Shown here: positions 35,516-48,612 of the stretch, piece after piece | Layout: each line of letters starts with the position of its first letter | Position numbering within the stretch: position 1 is the first letter of the stretch | NCBI RefSeq assembly: GCF_000003815.2 | Contig: NC_049981.1 | Coordinates: 24,627,675 to 24,691,674 of the forward strand | Source: Branchiostoma floridae | Taxonomy: Eukaryota > Chordata > Leptocardii > Amphioxiformes > Branchiostomatidae | Length of the DNA stretch: 64,000 bases | Direction: 5' to 3' | The notes under the pieces: model-generated | The model's input: only the letters and a program-made list of their open reading frames with translations | The model's database searches: none | Told to the model about the DNA's origin: nothing | Translations under genes and position numbers: made by a program

Positions 35516-36502
35516 ACATAATTATAGTATGTCGGTAATAAGGAAACATAATTTGTCCATGGAGAATACGCTTTTTTGTTTGGGTTTATCAGAACCGCGG
35601 ATGTTTCTTTGAATTCGCGATATGCTCATGATAACAGTTGTAATAAAAACAACCATTACCAACATCTACCTTTAAATTGTATCTTTCATGACATCGGAAA
35701 ACAATCTATAGCAGGTTTACTCGGATCGTTTCCCCTGGCAATTATCTAAATAAATGTCTGTTTGTTGTTCAAGAAGTATTAGTATTTACACATAGGCTCC
35801 CTATCATTATTCTATATAAAGCTGTTGTCATTAATTACAGCCTTTGATAGAGACAATGTTAACAGCGCACGTTATTAGTCCGTTAATCTTTTATCGTATA
35901 CGTGAAGATGTTTATTTATATAGATAGGGCATTTAAGTATGTAGCTGGGGACTGATTCGCATTGGCACCAACGTTGACACAGGCTAGGCTGGTTCGAAGG
36001 CTTCGACAACAATGACTGATACAAGTTGAAGTGTAGGTGACAATGCAAATGTGAGCAAGACGAAAAAAGGAAACGAGGCCCATGTCTAACCCAAGAACGC
36101 ATAGTTTATTAATATCTTAAAACCAACTGACTTAATGATGAAAAGAACGCGACTAAATAATAGAAACTAGTAAAAAAGCAATTGCTTCTGATGTCTGGTA
36201 ATCATATGCAGAAACACTGGGAGAATTACACATGTCATGTGTGGATGCCATACTGATGCTTTCAGACAGACAGATTGTCAACTCAATCTCAGTAGTGCGC
36301 ATGGCGGGAATGAACTTTTGTTAATTCTATAGTTTAATCCTTATATCCCTAATCTTACATCCCTAATGTATAGTTAAATCCGTTTGTTTTATTCCTTGGG
36401 CTGGTACCTTTTCGACCTCCTTCGTAATTTCAAAACGGCTATTTGCGATCACCATTTGCAGGGGACGATTACTCGTAAAGTTCATCTTTACTGTAATCTG
36501 AC

Positions 36503-36602
36503 NNNNNNNNNNNNNNNNNNNNNNNNNNNNNNNNNNNNNNNNNNNNNNNNNNNNNNNNNNNNNNNNNNNNNNNNNNNNNNNNNNNNNNNNNNNNNNNNNN
36601 NN
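36503..36602. other. Assembly gap (100 N)
   Basis: Exactly 100 unknown bases, which is a standard placeholder for a gap of unknown size. Open frames crossing it are meaningless. Confidence 0.99.
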
Positions 36603-36929
36603 GTATGGCGTCATGAAAAATCAAAAACTTACAATTCTTTTGTAGAATTGCTGCCTACAAAATTTATTTGGGTCAGTTTAAAGTTGCTGTTTGTATAAGA
36701 TTTAGATGGTAATTACGATCCTGAATCTTTGCAAATGAAATGGTAAAGGTGTGATATTCATTATGTCCAGAAATGATATGTTCTCTAGAAGCGCCAGCTC
36801 ATTTCCTACTTCTGATTGAGATAGACCTGTTACTCCTTAAGTAGTATGTCAAGGATGCGCACATATTTATGTTTAGAAGACAGTAAGCTCTTAATGTAGG
36901 CACGCTTTGGTCCCTTCATTCAGGGCGAG

Positions 36930-37120
36930 CTTGCTAATTAAGGGTTAATGACCCACCCCGAGGTGTATATGGTGTCATAACGCCTGGTCCTTTGCTATAA
37001 CCACCGAATAAAACCACCGAGTGAGCGAAGCGAACGAGCCTACCCACACTGACCCATTTAAGAGTAGATTAGAGTAGAGTAGAGTTTCCAGTTGAGTAGG
37101 AGCGACAAATTCTTTTCTTA
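36930..37120. repeat. Probable dispersed repeat segment
   Basis: Contains AATGACCCACCCCGAGGTG, GGTGTCATAACGCC, GAGTGAGCGAAGCGAACGAG and a GAGTA microrepeat (AGAGTAGATTAGAGTAGAG). The composition and short internal repeats suggest a transposon end. Only one copy is in the window. Confidence 0.25.
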
Positions 37121-37242
37121 AACATACATCTTTTATTCAGTACATACATTTGAAAAGTGAATTTGAACAACATAAAACTTGTACGTGAAATTTATTTCTG
37201 TTCCAAGGCTTAAAATAAGAACAAAGTTGATTCATTAATATG

Positions 37243-37452
37243 TTACAAACTGTTGCACGCTCCGTATTTCGCCACTCGCCCATTCTCCAGTTTGTCGAAT
37301 TCGTTCGTATCAGGCGCTAAATCTCTGCCGGCTTTCCTGAGGTATTCCGGGATCCCTGTGCTTCACAGCTCTTGAGAATCTCGTTCACTATAGCTACGAA
37401 CCTAGACACGACTTCTCCGAAGAAAGGTAGCATTTTGGTCCTCCAGCGCCAT
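37243..37452 (-). pseudogene. Frameshifted ORF of unknown family
   Basis: Three coding-like stretches lie in successive frames on the minus strand. ATG at 37452 gives MALEDQ. A shifted frame (ATG at 37433) gives MLPFFGEVVSRFVAIVNEIL, then KSCEAQG. After a -1 shift near 37351-37357 it continues IPEYLRKAGRDLAPDT, then NEFDKLENGRVAKYGACNSL and TAA at 37245-37243. The stretches are GC-rich relative to the flanks, with no other stop in the joined register. This is best explained as a degraded gene or transposon-encoded ORF, though assembly error could produce the shifts. I do not recognise the family. Confidence 0.45.
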
Positions 37453-37736
37453 GACCGCTACTCAATGGCGGACCGTGGTGTTATTGTCGTCTGAACTTGA
37501 ATGGGCGGGGGTGCAAATAATTTTATTTTCCATTTGCAGTTTAAATTGGACATGACGTGAAATAGATTTTATTGTCTTAAGTATTATAGGTAATTCAATG
37601 TTGTTTTAAGACAGCAAATGTTTTCTTTGAACAAAGAAACACGCACTACCGATGTTAATAGAGGGAGCCATCCCCCCTGCAATGCCTGTACTTATTCCCC
37701 TATCTTGGCAGATGGACGATTCCTGGATATCTCATT

Positions 37737-37878
37737 CTGATTGGCCAGCGTCCTGTTTGTCTGTCCTCCTGATTGGTTTAAACTTTCAAAAGTTTTATCA
37801 CATATGTGATAATCAAAAATTTAATGCACGGCTGTTACGGCGTCATAACCAGCATGAAATGGGGCCTTCTGATTGGCC
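37737..37878 (-). promoter_or_regulatory. Three CCAAT boxes
   Basis: GGCCAATCAG-type sites (plus strand CTGATTGGCC, CTGATTGG, CTGATTGGCC) are at 37737-37746, 37769-37776 and 37869-37878. All have the same orientation and lie 285-430 bp upstream of the minus-strand ORF at 37452. They resemble an NF-Y promoter cluster, but the region may be part of a repeat. Confidence 0.3.
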
Positions 37879-40800
37879 CACGTCCCCTGGCTATATGATA
37901 ATGGCAGTTAATGGATTCTTAACCTTTATGGAACTATTACAACATTAACTGCATGCACATCCCTGACATTGCACCATCATTTAGCCTTATCTAACAGCCT
38001 TATCTAGACTGTATTTATGTCACTCATTAGTCAGAAGCACATCCGTGTTTTTTTTTTATTGAGAGCCTTACCCGGTTTAAAGTATCATTGTTGCTGTGTA
38101 TTCAATTAAGAGCACCGGTATAGACAGTGAAATGCAATCTGGAAAAATGAATCTCATTAGGAAGCACGTAATGGACTTGGCAACGTACGCCACAATTGGT
38201 TTCTAGGACTCTACACGTCTATCTTGGTAATACTTCGTATTCTTCATTAAACCTCGCACGAAAAGTTTTTCGATGTGGGTGTCTAAGTCTATAAAGAAAT
38301 GCTGTATTTTTTGTTACCTGAAACTAGCAGAAACCTGCTGACCCTAGTCTTATGAGGACGTGGTCGACTGCTGGCATCTCAGTTTTGATCTGACATGTCG
38401 ACATCTGTGTTTTAGAATTGTTTTTCTTAAACATATTTAGCTGCAGTAGAAGATTGTGATTCTAAAATTCAAATTTCTTTATATGATTAAAAATACCAAA
38501 TATCTCTATGTATTTCGATGTTATACCTATTTTTTCCAACCTTATTTTGTAGAATCGCTTCGTCAAACCCTATGAGAAAAAGAAGAGGATCGCAATCTAC
38601 CGACCATGATATTTTCAAGACTCTAATCGTTGATACATTTTTCTGTCAATCCAGGTCTATGAAGTATTGTTTTCACTTTTGAAGAAAGATTAAACTAGAA
38701 GTAAATTCTGACCATTAGAAAATTAAAATAAATCAGTGTGGTGTTGATGAGGCGCAACTTGTAGAGCTTTGGAGTGACGCCCACTGAGCCTCTCGAGCCT
38801 TACATGTGTGCTGTCAAAAACACCAACGTAACTCAATCATTGATGCTCCTCGGCAAATCTATTTTTCCATGCAATTATTGTACACGCTGTGTCCTACACC
38901 ACCGTGGTTTGATCACATTATATTTGGCATTTAGTCTGACGCCATGTACGGGGAACCCTTAACACAACAATAATGAAATAAAGATTTTTCCTCCTGGCGG
39001 ACTCACTTTATTACCCAATCACCGTACTATAAGTATTGCAGAAAGATGCGAAGTGTCTTGAAAAAAAGAAGCGCTGAAATATAGCAGCTTTGCGACACAA
39101 ATGGCTAGAGCTAGAGGGTACGCGCTGATTCTCAAACACGTTCGTCAAGTGAAGTAGTTATAGCTTAGACTGTGTCAAACTCACGTTTAATTGGAATTGT
39201 AGTTAGATAGACATTACACTCGGGCAATAATATGTATCCTCCGACCTCTAATCGAGGCTGCGAATCTTAAGGCTACATTCCCTGTCATTGCTGCAAAATT
39301 GCCTTAGACTAAAAGGCAACATTTTTCGCGGGAATGCAGAATGATTTCTCGCATATAGTCTTTTGTCAAACTAGTCGCACAGAATACTACACCATTTGTC
39401 AAAACTCGTAGTATTGTGTGCAAATATCTAAAAAAAATATCATGTTTACAATAACAGGTAATATCCAGTCTAAGCCATGATGACTACATGTGAAAGAAGA
39501 AGAAGAGCAAGATGTTTTCCTTTCCGGGAGACACAAATATTCATAAGATGCAGATTACGTTTCACTTCAGAGACAATTGTGTGAATTTGTGCCCTAAGGA
39601 TTTCCGGTATCTGTATGCAGTAGCCAATTACTCAATACATCTTGCCTTCAGCTTCAGTTTATTCCACCGGGAGAGAAAACCTCCCAGAGCACGCCTTTTA
39701 TTCTTAAAGGGGGAATCCATCGAACCTAAGTAGTAGAAGTCGTCTCATCCATATCTTAAAAAGTACGTTATTTCTTCTACAACTATCTTGCGAAATGTTT
39801 GAGCAATGCGGCGCCACTAAAGACGCGTCTTTTCTTTCAACATAATTTATAAGGGATTGAAGCAGCTGAATTTTAAATCCACGGTTATTGAACTTACATG
39901 GCGCCTATTAACTGTCAACAGGAATGATTGATATGGTTAGTAATAGTGTTTTGTAGGAAACATTCTAATTGGATTAATCTGACAAACAGCCATCTATATT
40001 TCTCTGGTTTCTCTTGGGATTACTTAAGGCCCTATTGAAGGATTTCGTATTTCGGATAACATAGTCAAAGGCGATGTCTACTTGCTAAGTCTAGTTCTCT
40101 TTCAGCTTGCGTGCTGACGTCTGCTTAGCTGCCTGTTGGAGTGAGATAGCAGATAGCACGCCGTACGGTAAAGCCCTTATTTCATGCAGGTCTGACTATA
40201 AATTTTAACACGTTTGTCTGTGAAGAAAGACTGATTGCAACTGCAAGAAATTTCCATGGTAGTCAAAGAGGGTACAATGTATAGTTGTCCTTTGTCACCA
40301 TATGATGAAGGGTTTATTGAGCAAATAGGTGAAAATGTCCAGAAATGGAAATCAAAGCCGAATTGTTTACTGGACTGAACACCAACTTAAATGTAGAACT
40401 AGGGAATCGTTACAATTTAACATGAATACACAAAACAACGTTATAATTGTATATGTATATGTATCAAGGTAAAATTTACATATGTTAACAAGATAACAAT
40501 CACAGCTGATTATTCAAAAGGCCGGTGTTTAAAAGAAAGCGAGCTCAGAAGTTAAGGTTTACTAGCTTTGTTTAACTTCCAGTACCTGGTATTAGTAATT
40601 TGAAATAAATGAAACGGTTACGGAAAAAGCCATCTTCACTTTACAAACACAAAGACGACGTTCTTCTTGATAACATCACAGTATGTTAGTAAGGCTTGGC
40701 AAACCATTACCCTACACCTTCGTTGACGAAGAAAGTGAAAGAAAGTCGACCTAACAGTCTTAATTTTTGATGTGACAGACTGTAGGCCAAAGAGCTTACC

Positions 40801-41762
40801 TGTTGTGCTATTCATAGCCAGTGGCTGATTGCGATTGCTCTTTAGGCAATACCTTTTCCTACGGCTGTGGATTAAGCAACACTGTTGGCGTTATAGTTCA
40901 ACTTGCATGTGATGTGGGGTTGCGGGTCGAGGATTTACAGAACGCTATGTGGGGCTGAGATTTCTGGAAGGATAGAGTAGAGATGTTCCGGGCAACTCTT
41001 CCGTGATGATGATGATGTCAATGTTATATAACGGGTGGTAGGTCATAGTGGCAATTGCACATTCCTCCTGATGATCAATATCTGCATCTCTTTCCGTGTT
41101 GAGGTTCCGGCTATTATCTAGCAAATAGCAGTAGTTTAAAGACAAGCGTCGATAATGTTAGGTTGTCACCATTTAACAGCACCAATTTGCAGTAGGAATG
41201 GTTTCGTTTGCATTTGTGCTGACTCATGCCTCTGTACTTTTACTATATAGCCTATCTGTGTAATACAGTGATCATTCTTGGCCAAAAAGGGGGGAGGGGG
41301 AGAAACTACTTTTTGAATATTTCTACAAGATCAAATACCTCGAACCGTAGGTATTTAGAAGCGATAGAATTTCAAAGTAAACAAGTTGTAATCCACGCTA
41401 TCTTTGGCCTCCTTGACTCCATAGTGTATCTTGTTTGACTTCTCAATCATGCCTCCAATGTAACAAAAGCACAATGATGAGTCTTACGCTGCCTGTGACC
41501 TTTGGTAGCCCCAATTACAACATTTTTGTATGTAACATGATGACTCCCGTAGATGCTGAATGCGGTTTTCTGGGGCAGCCATTTTATTGCGCCTTTAAGC
41601 TTCTTGAGCTGTGCTGCCTCAACACTTAAAAGAGACGGTCTCTCGTGTTGTTTTCTTGACAGGCGTAACGTCCATAGCTCTCAAATCCTGTTGCATGCTC
41701 TCATAGTTAGTGACTACCGATTTCTTTTGAAATGCAGATAGTCAGGCCCCCAGAGAATAAAG

Positions 41763-41763
41763 N
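41763..41763. other. Single ambiguous base (N)
   Basis: One undetermined base in otherwise resolved sequence. Confidence 0.99.
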
Positions 41764-43479
41764 TAAAGCCTTCCGCCTTTTCGACTGCTGCAATGCCATT
41801 GATCGTCAGGCAGTTCCGTCTCGTTAAAAGGCAAATACCGTGCCAATTAGTATTGTGAGACTCACTTCTACCTTTTCACCACTTATTTTTACCCTTGACC
41901 ATTGTCTGTAATCAGTGGATTATTGTGAATTGTAAGCAAAGTCAAGGTCGGTCCCTGGGTACTTCAGAGTTATATTTTCTTCTTCTCTTTTCACATAAAA
42001 TGACTTCTGGTGTAGACTCAAATGAAATGAGCTGGTAAGTGTAGTAGACACACAGATTTACGGTGTAATTTTCTTTTATATCGTTTACATTGTACACTCT
42101 TACTAGAACATTCACAAGCTGGTTTGAGGCACATTCACGAATCGTCGGTATAGTGAGTAATGCGGACCATATTATTGCGGACCCTGGGTCAGACAGATCC
42201 ATCACTATGTACCGACAATCAGTTTGTAAGGTACCCCGCATAAGTCATTCATCAACATCCAAGTCATTCATCCAATACTGGTCTTTCTGTCAATGTCTGT
42301 GCATTCTAAGTTTTGAACTCAAGCCAGGCCAATAGAACTAGATGTACCCATGAAACAAAGATCTGGTTTGTTCTGACATTTTGCCTTAAATTGTAGCAAC
42401 ACGTTTAGATCGACCCTTAGATGGCTTTTCATCATCAACCTAAAATCATGAAGTAATTTTATTTCTTCTTGTTCTTGTTTCTTCTGGTCGAAAGAAATAT
42501 GTTTGCCTTTTCATACTTGATATTTCTGCAACGGGTTGAAATTTATCGTTCAATTTTGTATTAAGTTCGCTATTTGATATCGTCTTATGTGACCTTCAAT
42601 TATTTTTTCGATAATCTCCTGCCAGTCCATCTTCTTTGTCTTTTAGTCTAATAATATCAAAGGTACATGTACAATTTTACTTCGTTACCTTCGTTAGGCC
42701 TTTGACCTTGGTCTATAGCGGGTAAATCCTTATCTTGATAGTTGCAACTTGGTGCGCTCATCAACTATTTTGTGATTCAAATTCACATTCACATTGGAAA
42801 TCAACATTCAGCTACTATGTAGCTACCCAATCACTGACGACCTGTGCTGAATAGAACATACGACCGTTTCAAAATCTTATCCAGTTCATAGAGTGGCTGT
42901 TACCCAGCGTATTACAGTTTTGGTTCGAAAAAATGGCCAACTAGCACTCTATACGTATGGAGCTGATAAATACTGTTTCTTTGATTTACTTTCTGAAAAA
43001 ATTATTGTGCCAGGAATAATCTTTCTGTATGTCAAATATGTTCTGTAATAAGCGTTGATCTCTCCGCTGTCCAGTTATTTCCAATTGGGTTTACCAATAC
43101 GGAAGCCAAGGGGGTGTCGTCATTAAGGAAATATTGTAACTGTCAAAAGAACGTTGACGTCAGAGTTGTTCTCTTGGGTCGAGGATTCGTGTTAGCTTGG
43201 GGATGAGGGAAAAGCCGAGTTTGAATGATGATGTGAAAACAACCTACGTGCACTTTACACACATCGACCTTACCTCCTACAGCTGCAACGCTAAAAATGC
43301 GATAAGGGAGGAATTTTATTTTAGAGTTAGACATCACGTCAACGAGTTCTAGATCATGACTTTAATGCAACAAAATATCTAAATGACAGGAAGATGCAGA
43401 ACTGTTAGTGATGACAAAAATGATTATACAGAAGCATTACTGTGTTACAAAACATGGTATACAGCAGATGTATTAGTAT

Positions 43480-44130
43480 TTAAGGTATCTCGGTTGGCTA
43501 AATTGGCAGTTTGACCTTCCACTGTTTTCTTATTAATGAATTAAGAAAGAATGGAGCCATGACGAATGTTGATAGATGGGCATTAAAGAATTCTAAATCT
43601 GACTTTTTGGGGGCCAAATTGATGACGCCATCATTTTTATTACCTCTGATATTATTTTTTTCTATGACAAAATACAGCACTTTGGTACATACCACTGTAA
43701 TGAACTTCCTTTTTCGTTGCATAATGATGAAAGCTACAAACATTTGATGCGACTTGGGATGTCAGCACGATTCGAATGTTCTAACAATTATTCTGTTCGA
43801 CCGAGACGAAGACAAGCATTTTCTAATTATTACAGATCATTAGTAGATATCAATTTGCGCAACACTACGTTTGTAGCTTCCATCATTATGCAACGAAAAA
43901 CGAAGTTTCATTACAGTGGTATGTACCAAAGTGCTGTATTTTGTCATAGAAAAAAATAATATCAGAGGTAATAAAAATGATGACGTCATCAATTCGGCCC
44001 AAAAAGATCAGATTTAGAATTCTCTAATGCCCATCTATCAACATTCGTTACGGCTCCATTCTTTCTTAATTTATTAAAAAGAAAACAGTGGAAGGTCAAA
44101 ATGCCAATTTAGCCAACCGAGATACCTTAA
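43480..44130. mobile_element. Large foldback element with TTAA ends (651 bp)
   Basis: Arms of about 265 nt (43480-43745 and 43866-44130) are near-perfect inverted repeats around a 120-nt loop. The left terminus is TTAAGGTATCTCGGTTGGCT, and the right terminus is its reverse complement, ending GATACCTTAA. TTAA or TA could be the target site. It has no transposase frame. The small ORFs on both strands inside the arms mirror one another and are by-products of the inversion. Confidence 0.85.
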
Positions 44131-44578
44131 AGAGTATGTTAAATAAATGTCCAACACCAAGTTTAATATTTTCATTGAATCTAATGAAATGACAACAGTT
44201 ACACATAATCAAAATACTATCAATTTATTTTGGTTAGAACAAGTACTGATTTTTTTCCTTTATGGGTATAATATTGATTCTGCACTGTCCTGTGGAATAC
44301 TGCATCAATGCCATGGTTGATCCTGAGAATAAAATCTACTTGTCATTGAAAGTCTAAAGGAAGTGATGGGTGACGTTTATCTTCATGGCCATGGCCATGG
44401 CTTCCTTGATCTTTCTGGTTTGACGCCAGAAGCTTAAGATTCTAGAATGGGTTTGAATCACTTGCACGCAAGCAATATTAATAGCGCTATACTTGTACTG
44501 TCTTTCTACTCGTTGGTGTGGAATTCGTTTTAATATAATAGTCACTATAGATTGATGTAGTGTATCATAGACTTGAAC

Positions 44579-44704
44579 ACAGACACACACAGACACACAC
44601 GAACCTTTAGATATCAGAGAGAGAGAGAGACAGAGACAGAGAGAGACAGAGACAGAGAGAGAGAGACAGAGAGAGACAGAGAGACAGAGAGAGAGGGAGA
44701 GAAG
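44579..44704. repeat. CA and GA/CAGA microsatellites
   Basis: An imperfect (AC)n/(AGACAC)n tract at 44579-44600 is followed by a (GA)n tract interrupted by CAGA at 44615-44704. This low complexity explains the serine/leucine-rich ORF on the minus strand here. Confidence 0.9.
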
Positions 44705-45434
44705 ACCGCTCAGAGTTTCCTGTTGCCATGACACTGGGTTTCTGGGGAATATTCTGCAAAATTCACATATTCTGGTTTCAACAATGTAGTTTCCAGGTTT
44801 CCATGGTAAACGCAATTTCTTACATCACTTAGTACATGTTGTATAATTCAAATTCAGTACAGCTTTTTGTTGTCTTACAATAGGTAGTTTAGGTCTTACA
44901 TTAACATTCCTCACCCACCCACCCCATTTCCCGAGGATACCCCCAAAAGCCCAGTCTGACTGGGTTTAATCAACCCTAATACTATGCAGTTACCCCAAGT
45001 CAAGACTATCCGTCATAGTCGTCTTTAGTTATTCTCTTTTAAAGTCTGCAACGATATCCACCCTTCACAAAAAATTACAATCCTACATTACGGACTCTTT
45101 GCCCCAAGTCCTATATCCGGTGTAACATCCCCTACCATAATACCACCACCAATGATAATACTGCCAAGTAAAGTAAACGATGAGTTTAAGGAGATCTACT
45201 AGTGCAATTACTAACAAAAAAGAAAGGAACAACGGAGAATGTATAAAGGTACATAATGGTTAGCCTCCTTCACCGGCGTCTCTGGGAAGCTTGGCAATTT
45301 TTTTTTTGTGTGGGGGGGGGGGCGGTAGGTCGATTCGCGATTTTTAACCGGGAATATTATGCCGGGAAAGGAATATATGCTAGTACTGGGAAGCCAATTT
45401 CGCCTAGCCCGTACAAGCTCTCCGGTGTATATCC

Positions 45435-45534
45435 NNNNNNNNNNNNNNNNNNNNNNNNNNNNNNNNNNNNNNNNNNNNNNNNNNNNNNNNNNNNNNNNNN
45501 NNNNNNNNNNNNNNNNNNNNNNNNNNNNNNNNNN
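45435..45534. other. Assembly gap (100 N)
   Basis: A second 100-base placeholder gap, preceded by poly-T and poly-G runs (45299-45321) that may have impeded assembly. Confidence 0.99.
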
Positions 45535-48489
45535 AAAATTCCGCAGTGTGTTACAATTGCGATATTACGTTTGAACAGGACAAAAGGACAAAAAAGATAC
45601 ACAACAGAAGAGGCAAATGTAAACTAAAACAGCAACATGTAACTGTGGAAAATGATGCATTGATCATTTGTCAAATTAGTATCGCTTGCGAAATCGCCGT
45701 AAACGTGGTGGTATTATGGTAATAGAAGTTAGCTATGTGAGCTGACATTACATTTCATGAAGTGCTACTAGCTGTAACTCTAACTACATAAAGTATCAAT
45801 AACAACACTCTACGTTGTACGACTTGGGGGGTGGCTCCCAGTAGACCTGCCTGTAAGATCTAACAGCCTCACATTCGCTCGCAGTTACACATCTCTTGAG
45901 GGTGATGGGTCCAAGATGACTTCGAACAGGATCTCAGAATCACCGTAATTAAAACCCCTGTAGAAACAACCGCTTGACCTTGAAAAAAAGCTTGTGCAAC
46001 ATCTCCTTGTGAATATCCCCATGTAAACATAAGCTCGAATGAGAACATAATTCCCCCTAAAAGCTATCTCGTAGAACCATACGGTCATGCATGATTATAT
46101 GGATGACATCCGCGCATCCATTTTTATCTGTTTACGAAAGCCGTATTGTTAAGTGTACAAATAAGCGCAAAATGAGCAAGACTATGCCAAAAATTAATAA
46201 TAAAATCATAAGCACACTGTTTTCTACTTTAAATGTACTGTCGTAAACTACACGTATATTGAGCCTTGAGAGAATGTTTCCAAAGTCTAACAAGAAAATG
46301 TACAAGAATGAAGGATTTTTTTATGTCTGCTATATGATGCCAGCTGTAATACTTTCCGGACCATTTAGATTCTTGTAGTTCGAAGGGGGGCCATACTTTT
46401 TTCGCACGCTCCCATCCCCATATGATTTCTTCTATATAATCATGTATGGTCCAAATAAATGTATATCAATGATAAAAGGAAGTCGATATCGATGAGAAAA
46501 AAAAAATTCCTTTATGTATTTATCTTTAAATCTTATATACAGATGGTCATAGAAAGTGTTAAAAACGAGGACTGGTCTGTCCAGCACAGTTGAATGACAA
46601 ACTTCTATCAATATGAAGTCAAACTTTGCATGGGTAAATTGTCTTAGACATTGAGACACTACCATCATGTTACCTTGATCACATTGGAGACAGGCCAACA
46701 AGTTCATCCTGATGATGTTGGGACTGAAGTAATCCCAGATTGTTACTGTGGGCTTCACGTTTGCCGGAGTACACATGCTGTGACGCACGAGTTAAAGAAG
46801 AGAGAATCTTCGGAAATGGATTTTCCCGCAAGACAAATGGCTATTAGCAGGAAGAAGAATGTTCTGACGTCATTGCTTTGTTCTTGTCACGAGATATTCA
46901 GCTTCTCTGTTTTCTTCTCTTTCACGTCTCCTTCCCCAAGCTGCAAAACACATCGTTATTGACTAAAAAACAACCTCGACAAGCAAAGTTATTCGATCCG
47001 TTACGTAAACTAGGTTTTAAAGCGGGGAGTTTGGACAAATTTAACGTTAATCTTGGCTTGTCCCTTCAGGTCTAACTATTCAGGTTTCAAATGGCTGGAT
47101 CATTTGTGGTTAATGGGACTGACTGTCCTGGCTAATTTGACAAATTCTACTCCCCGTATATCCATATGAAGGCCTAATAGAGACCAAAGATTTGATGTAA
47201 TCTAATTTGAGAACAGGTCAACACCTAAAAATGTAAGCACGGTGGTTGTCGACACGATGTCTTTGTATGGTAGTTTAGGTACCTCAGGAAAGTTTGTAAA
47301 AAATGGTAATATTTATCTTATATCATCAGTATGATAGCCGTCCTAGCTACAAGCTTATATGCTTACCACGTACTGCGAATGGTCGTCTTGGGTTTTTACT
47401 GCTGTACTCGCCATTACCTCCAGTTCTTGATCTGAGCCGCCATCATGAGTGCCTAATGTTTTCCAGAGTCCATTCAGCTACAGTGTCGGCCAATTCTTCT
47501 GCCTCTTTCGCTATTTGACTCTCTCTACTAACTGATGGCATCGTGTGATGTTTTTGATAGCACATGCATTACAAACCCGAGGATAAATTCACAGACACAT
47601 ATAGTAGTTGTCTTTCTCACGACATGAGCATTATTATTTCTCTTGCAGTTGGTCAACTCTTTTATTCTTCTCATTGATGTATAGATAAAAGCGTTGCTCC
47701 AAGCCAAAGGTTTCTTTGAACGTTCTATGCATCCAAACTAACAAGCCTTTAAGCTTTCATCATAACGTCGATCAGCTGTGACATTGTTAGCCAAGGGAAT
47801 GGACCATACATGAAAAGGCTTCCCTTTGTGATTGAGGGTTCCGACTAGCAAAGACTATGATACTAATGACAGAAACTTTCTAACGACATAAAAGCTTTTG
47901 GAGACTATCCAAGAATCTTCCAAAGAGAGAGAGAGAGCACACTATTGCAATGTTAAGCTGAAACTCTAGAGTAGTTTCAGAAAATACGAAAGAAAGCCAG
48001 GCAATGTGATGACAAATTGAAAGAATTGCATACTTTGAGACTTTGATAGACTTTATTTGAAAATCCATTAGTGACGTGCCCTAGCGCACACGTTTTAAAT
48101 AGGGTGAAAATGGTACGAAACATGTCCCTCTTCATTCATTTCAAATCGATTACGCCGCCAGATGTTCTTTACACAAACACCAATTGTCGCAGCCACTGTC
48201 TTATAATCTTTTTGAGTTTATCTTTAAGTTACTAAAGTCCTCAAAGTTCCATTCACTACACGACAATCGCGTCGCGACCTCATTAAGACAAGAATGGGAT
48301 TTATGTAACCCTATACATCATATGTAATAATGTAAAACACATAAAGCATAAAATTAACGTGTCCTCCGTTGAGCTGTTTGCTAAATCACCCAGTCACCGC
48401 CCTATTGGAGTGTGAGTTGGGTTGTTGTACATATAGAGGTTTGACGCCTGAGGTGAACATCTAAAGTCTCCTTCCAAACGCCCCCATCC

Positions 48490-48612
48490 GACGCCGAGTG
48501 CAAGCTATAACATGCATGCCGAGCGTAGTTCGATTCGAACCTTCATGTTTTAATCCCAAGGTACGTGACCGATCTGGCAAAGCAGCGGTTTTACATTCCA
48601 CTTGCGCCTGGG
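48490..48612 (-). repeat. Possible tRNA-derived SINE fragment
   Basis: The minus strand reads TGGAATGTAAAACCGCTGCT, TTGCCAGATCGGTCACGTAC and then the B-box-like GGTTCGAATCG. An A box is not clear and there is no second copy in the window, so this is tentative. Confidence 0.3.

Noticed and set aside
43498-43959. Several overlapping ORFs on both strands
   Set aside because: They lie in the foldback element arms and mirror each other, and none resembles a transposase.
44354-44815. 153-aa minus-strand ORF rich in Ser/Leu/Val/Cys
   Set aside because: It is mostly translation of the GA/CA microsatellite, so low complexity explains the open frame.
45885-45957. Minus-strand acceptor (GGTTGTTTCTACAG) followed by a 24-codon open stretch ending in stop
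   Set aside because: The splice acceptor is good, but the frame is very short, no AATAAA is near and no upstream exon was found.
46432-46962. 103-aa plus and 118-aa minus overlapping ORFs
   Set aside because: Both strands are open over the same stretch with no domain, codon bias or splice support for either.
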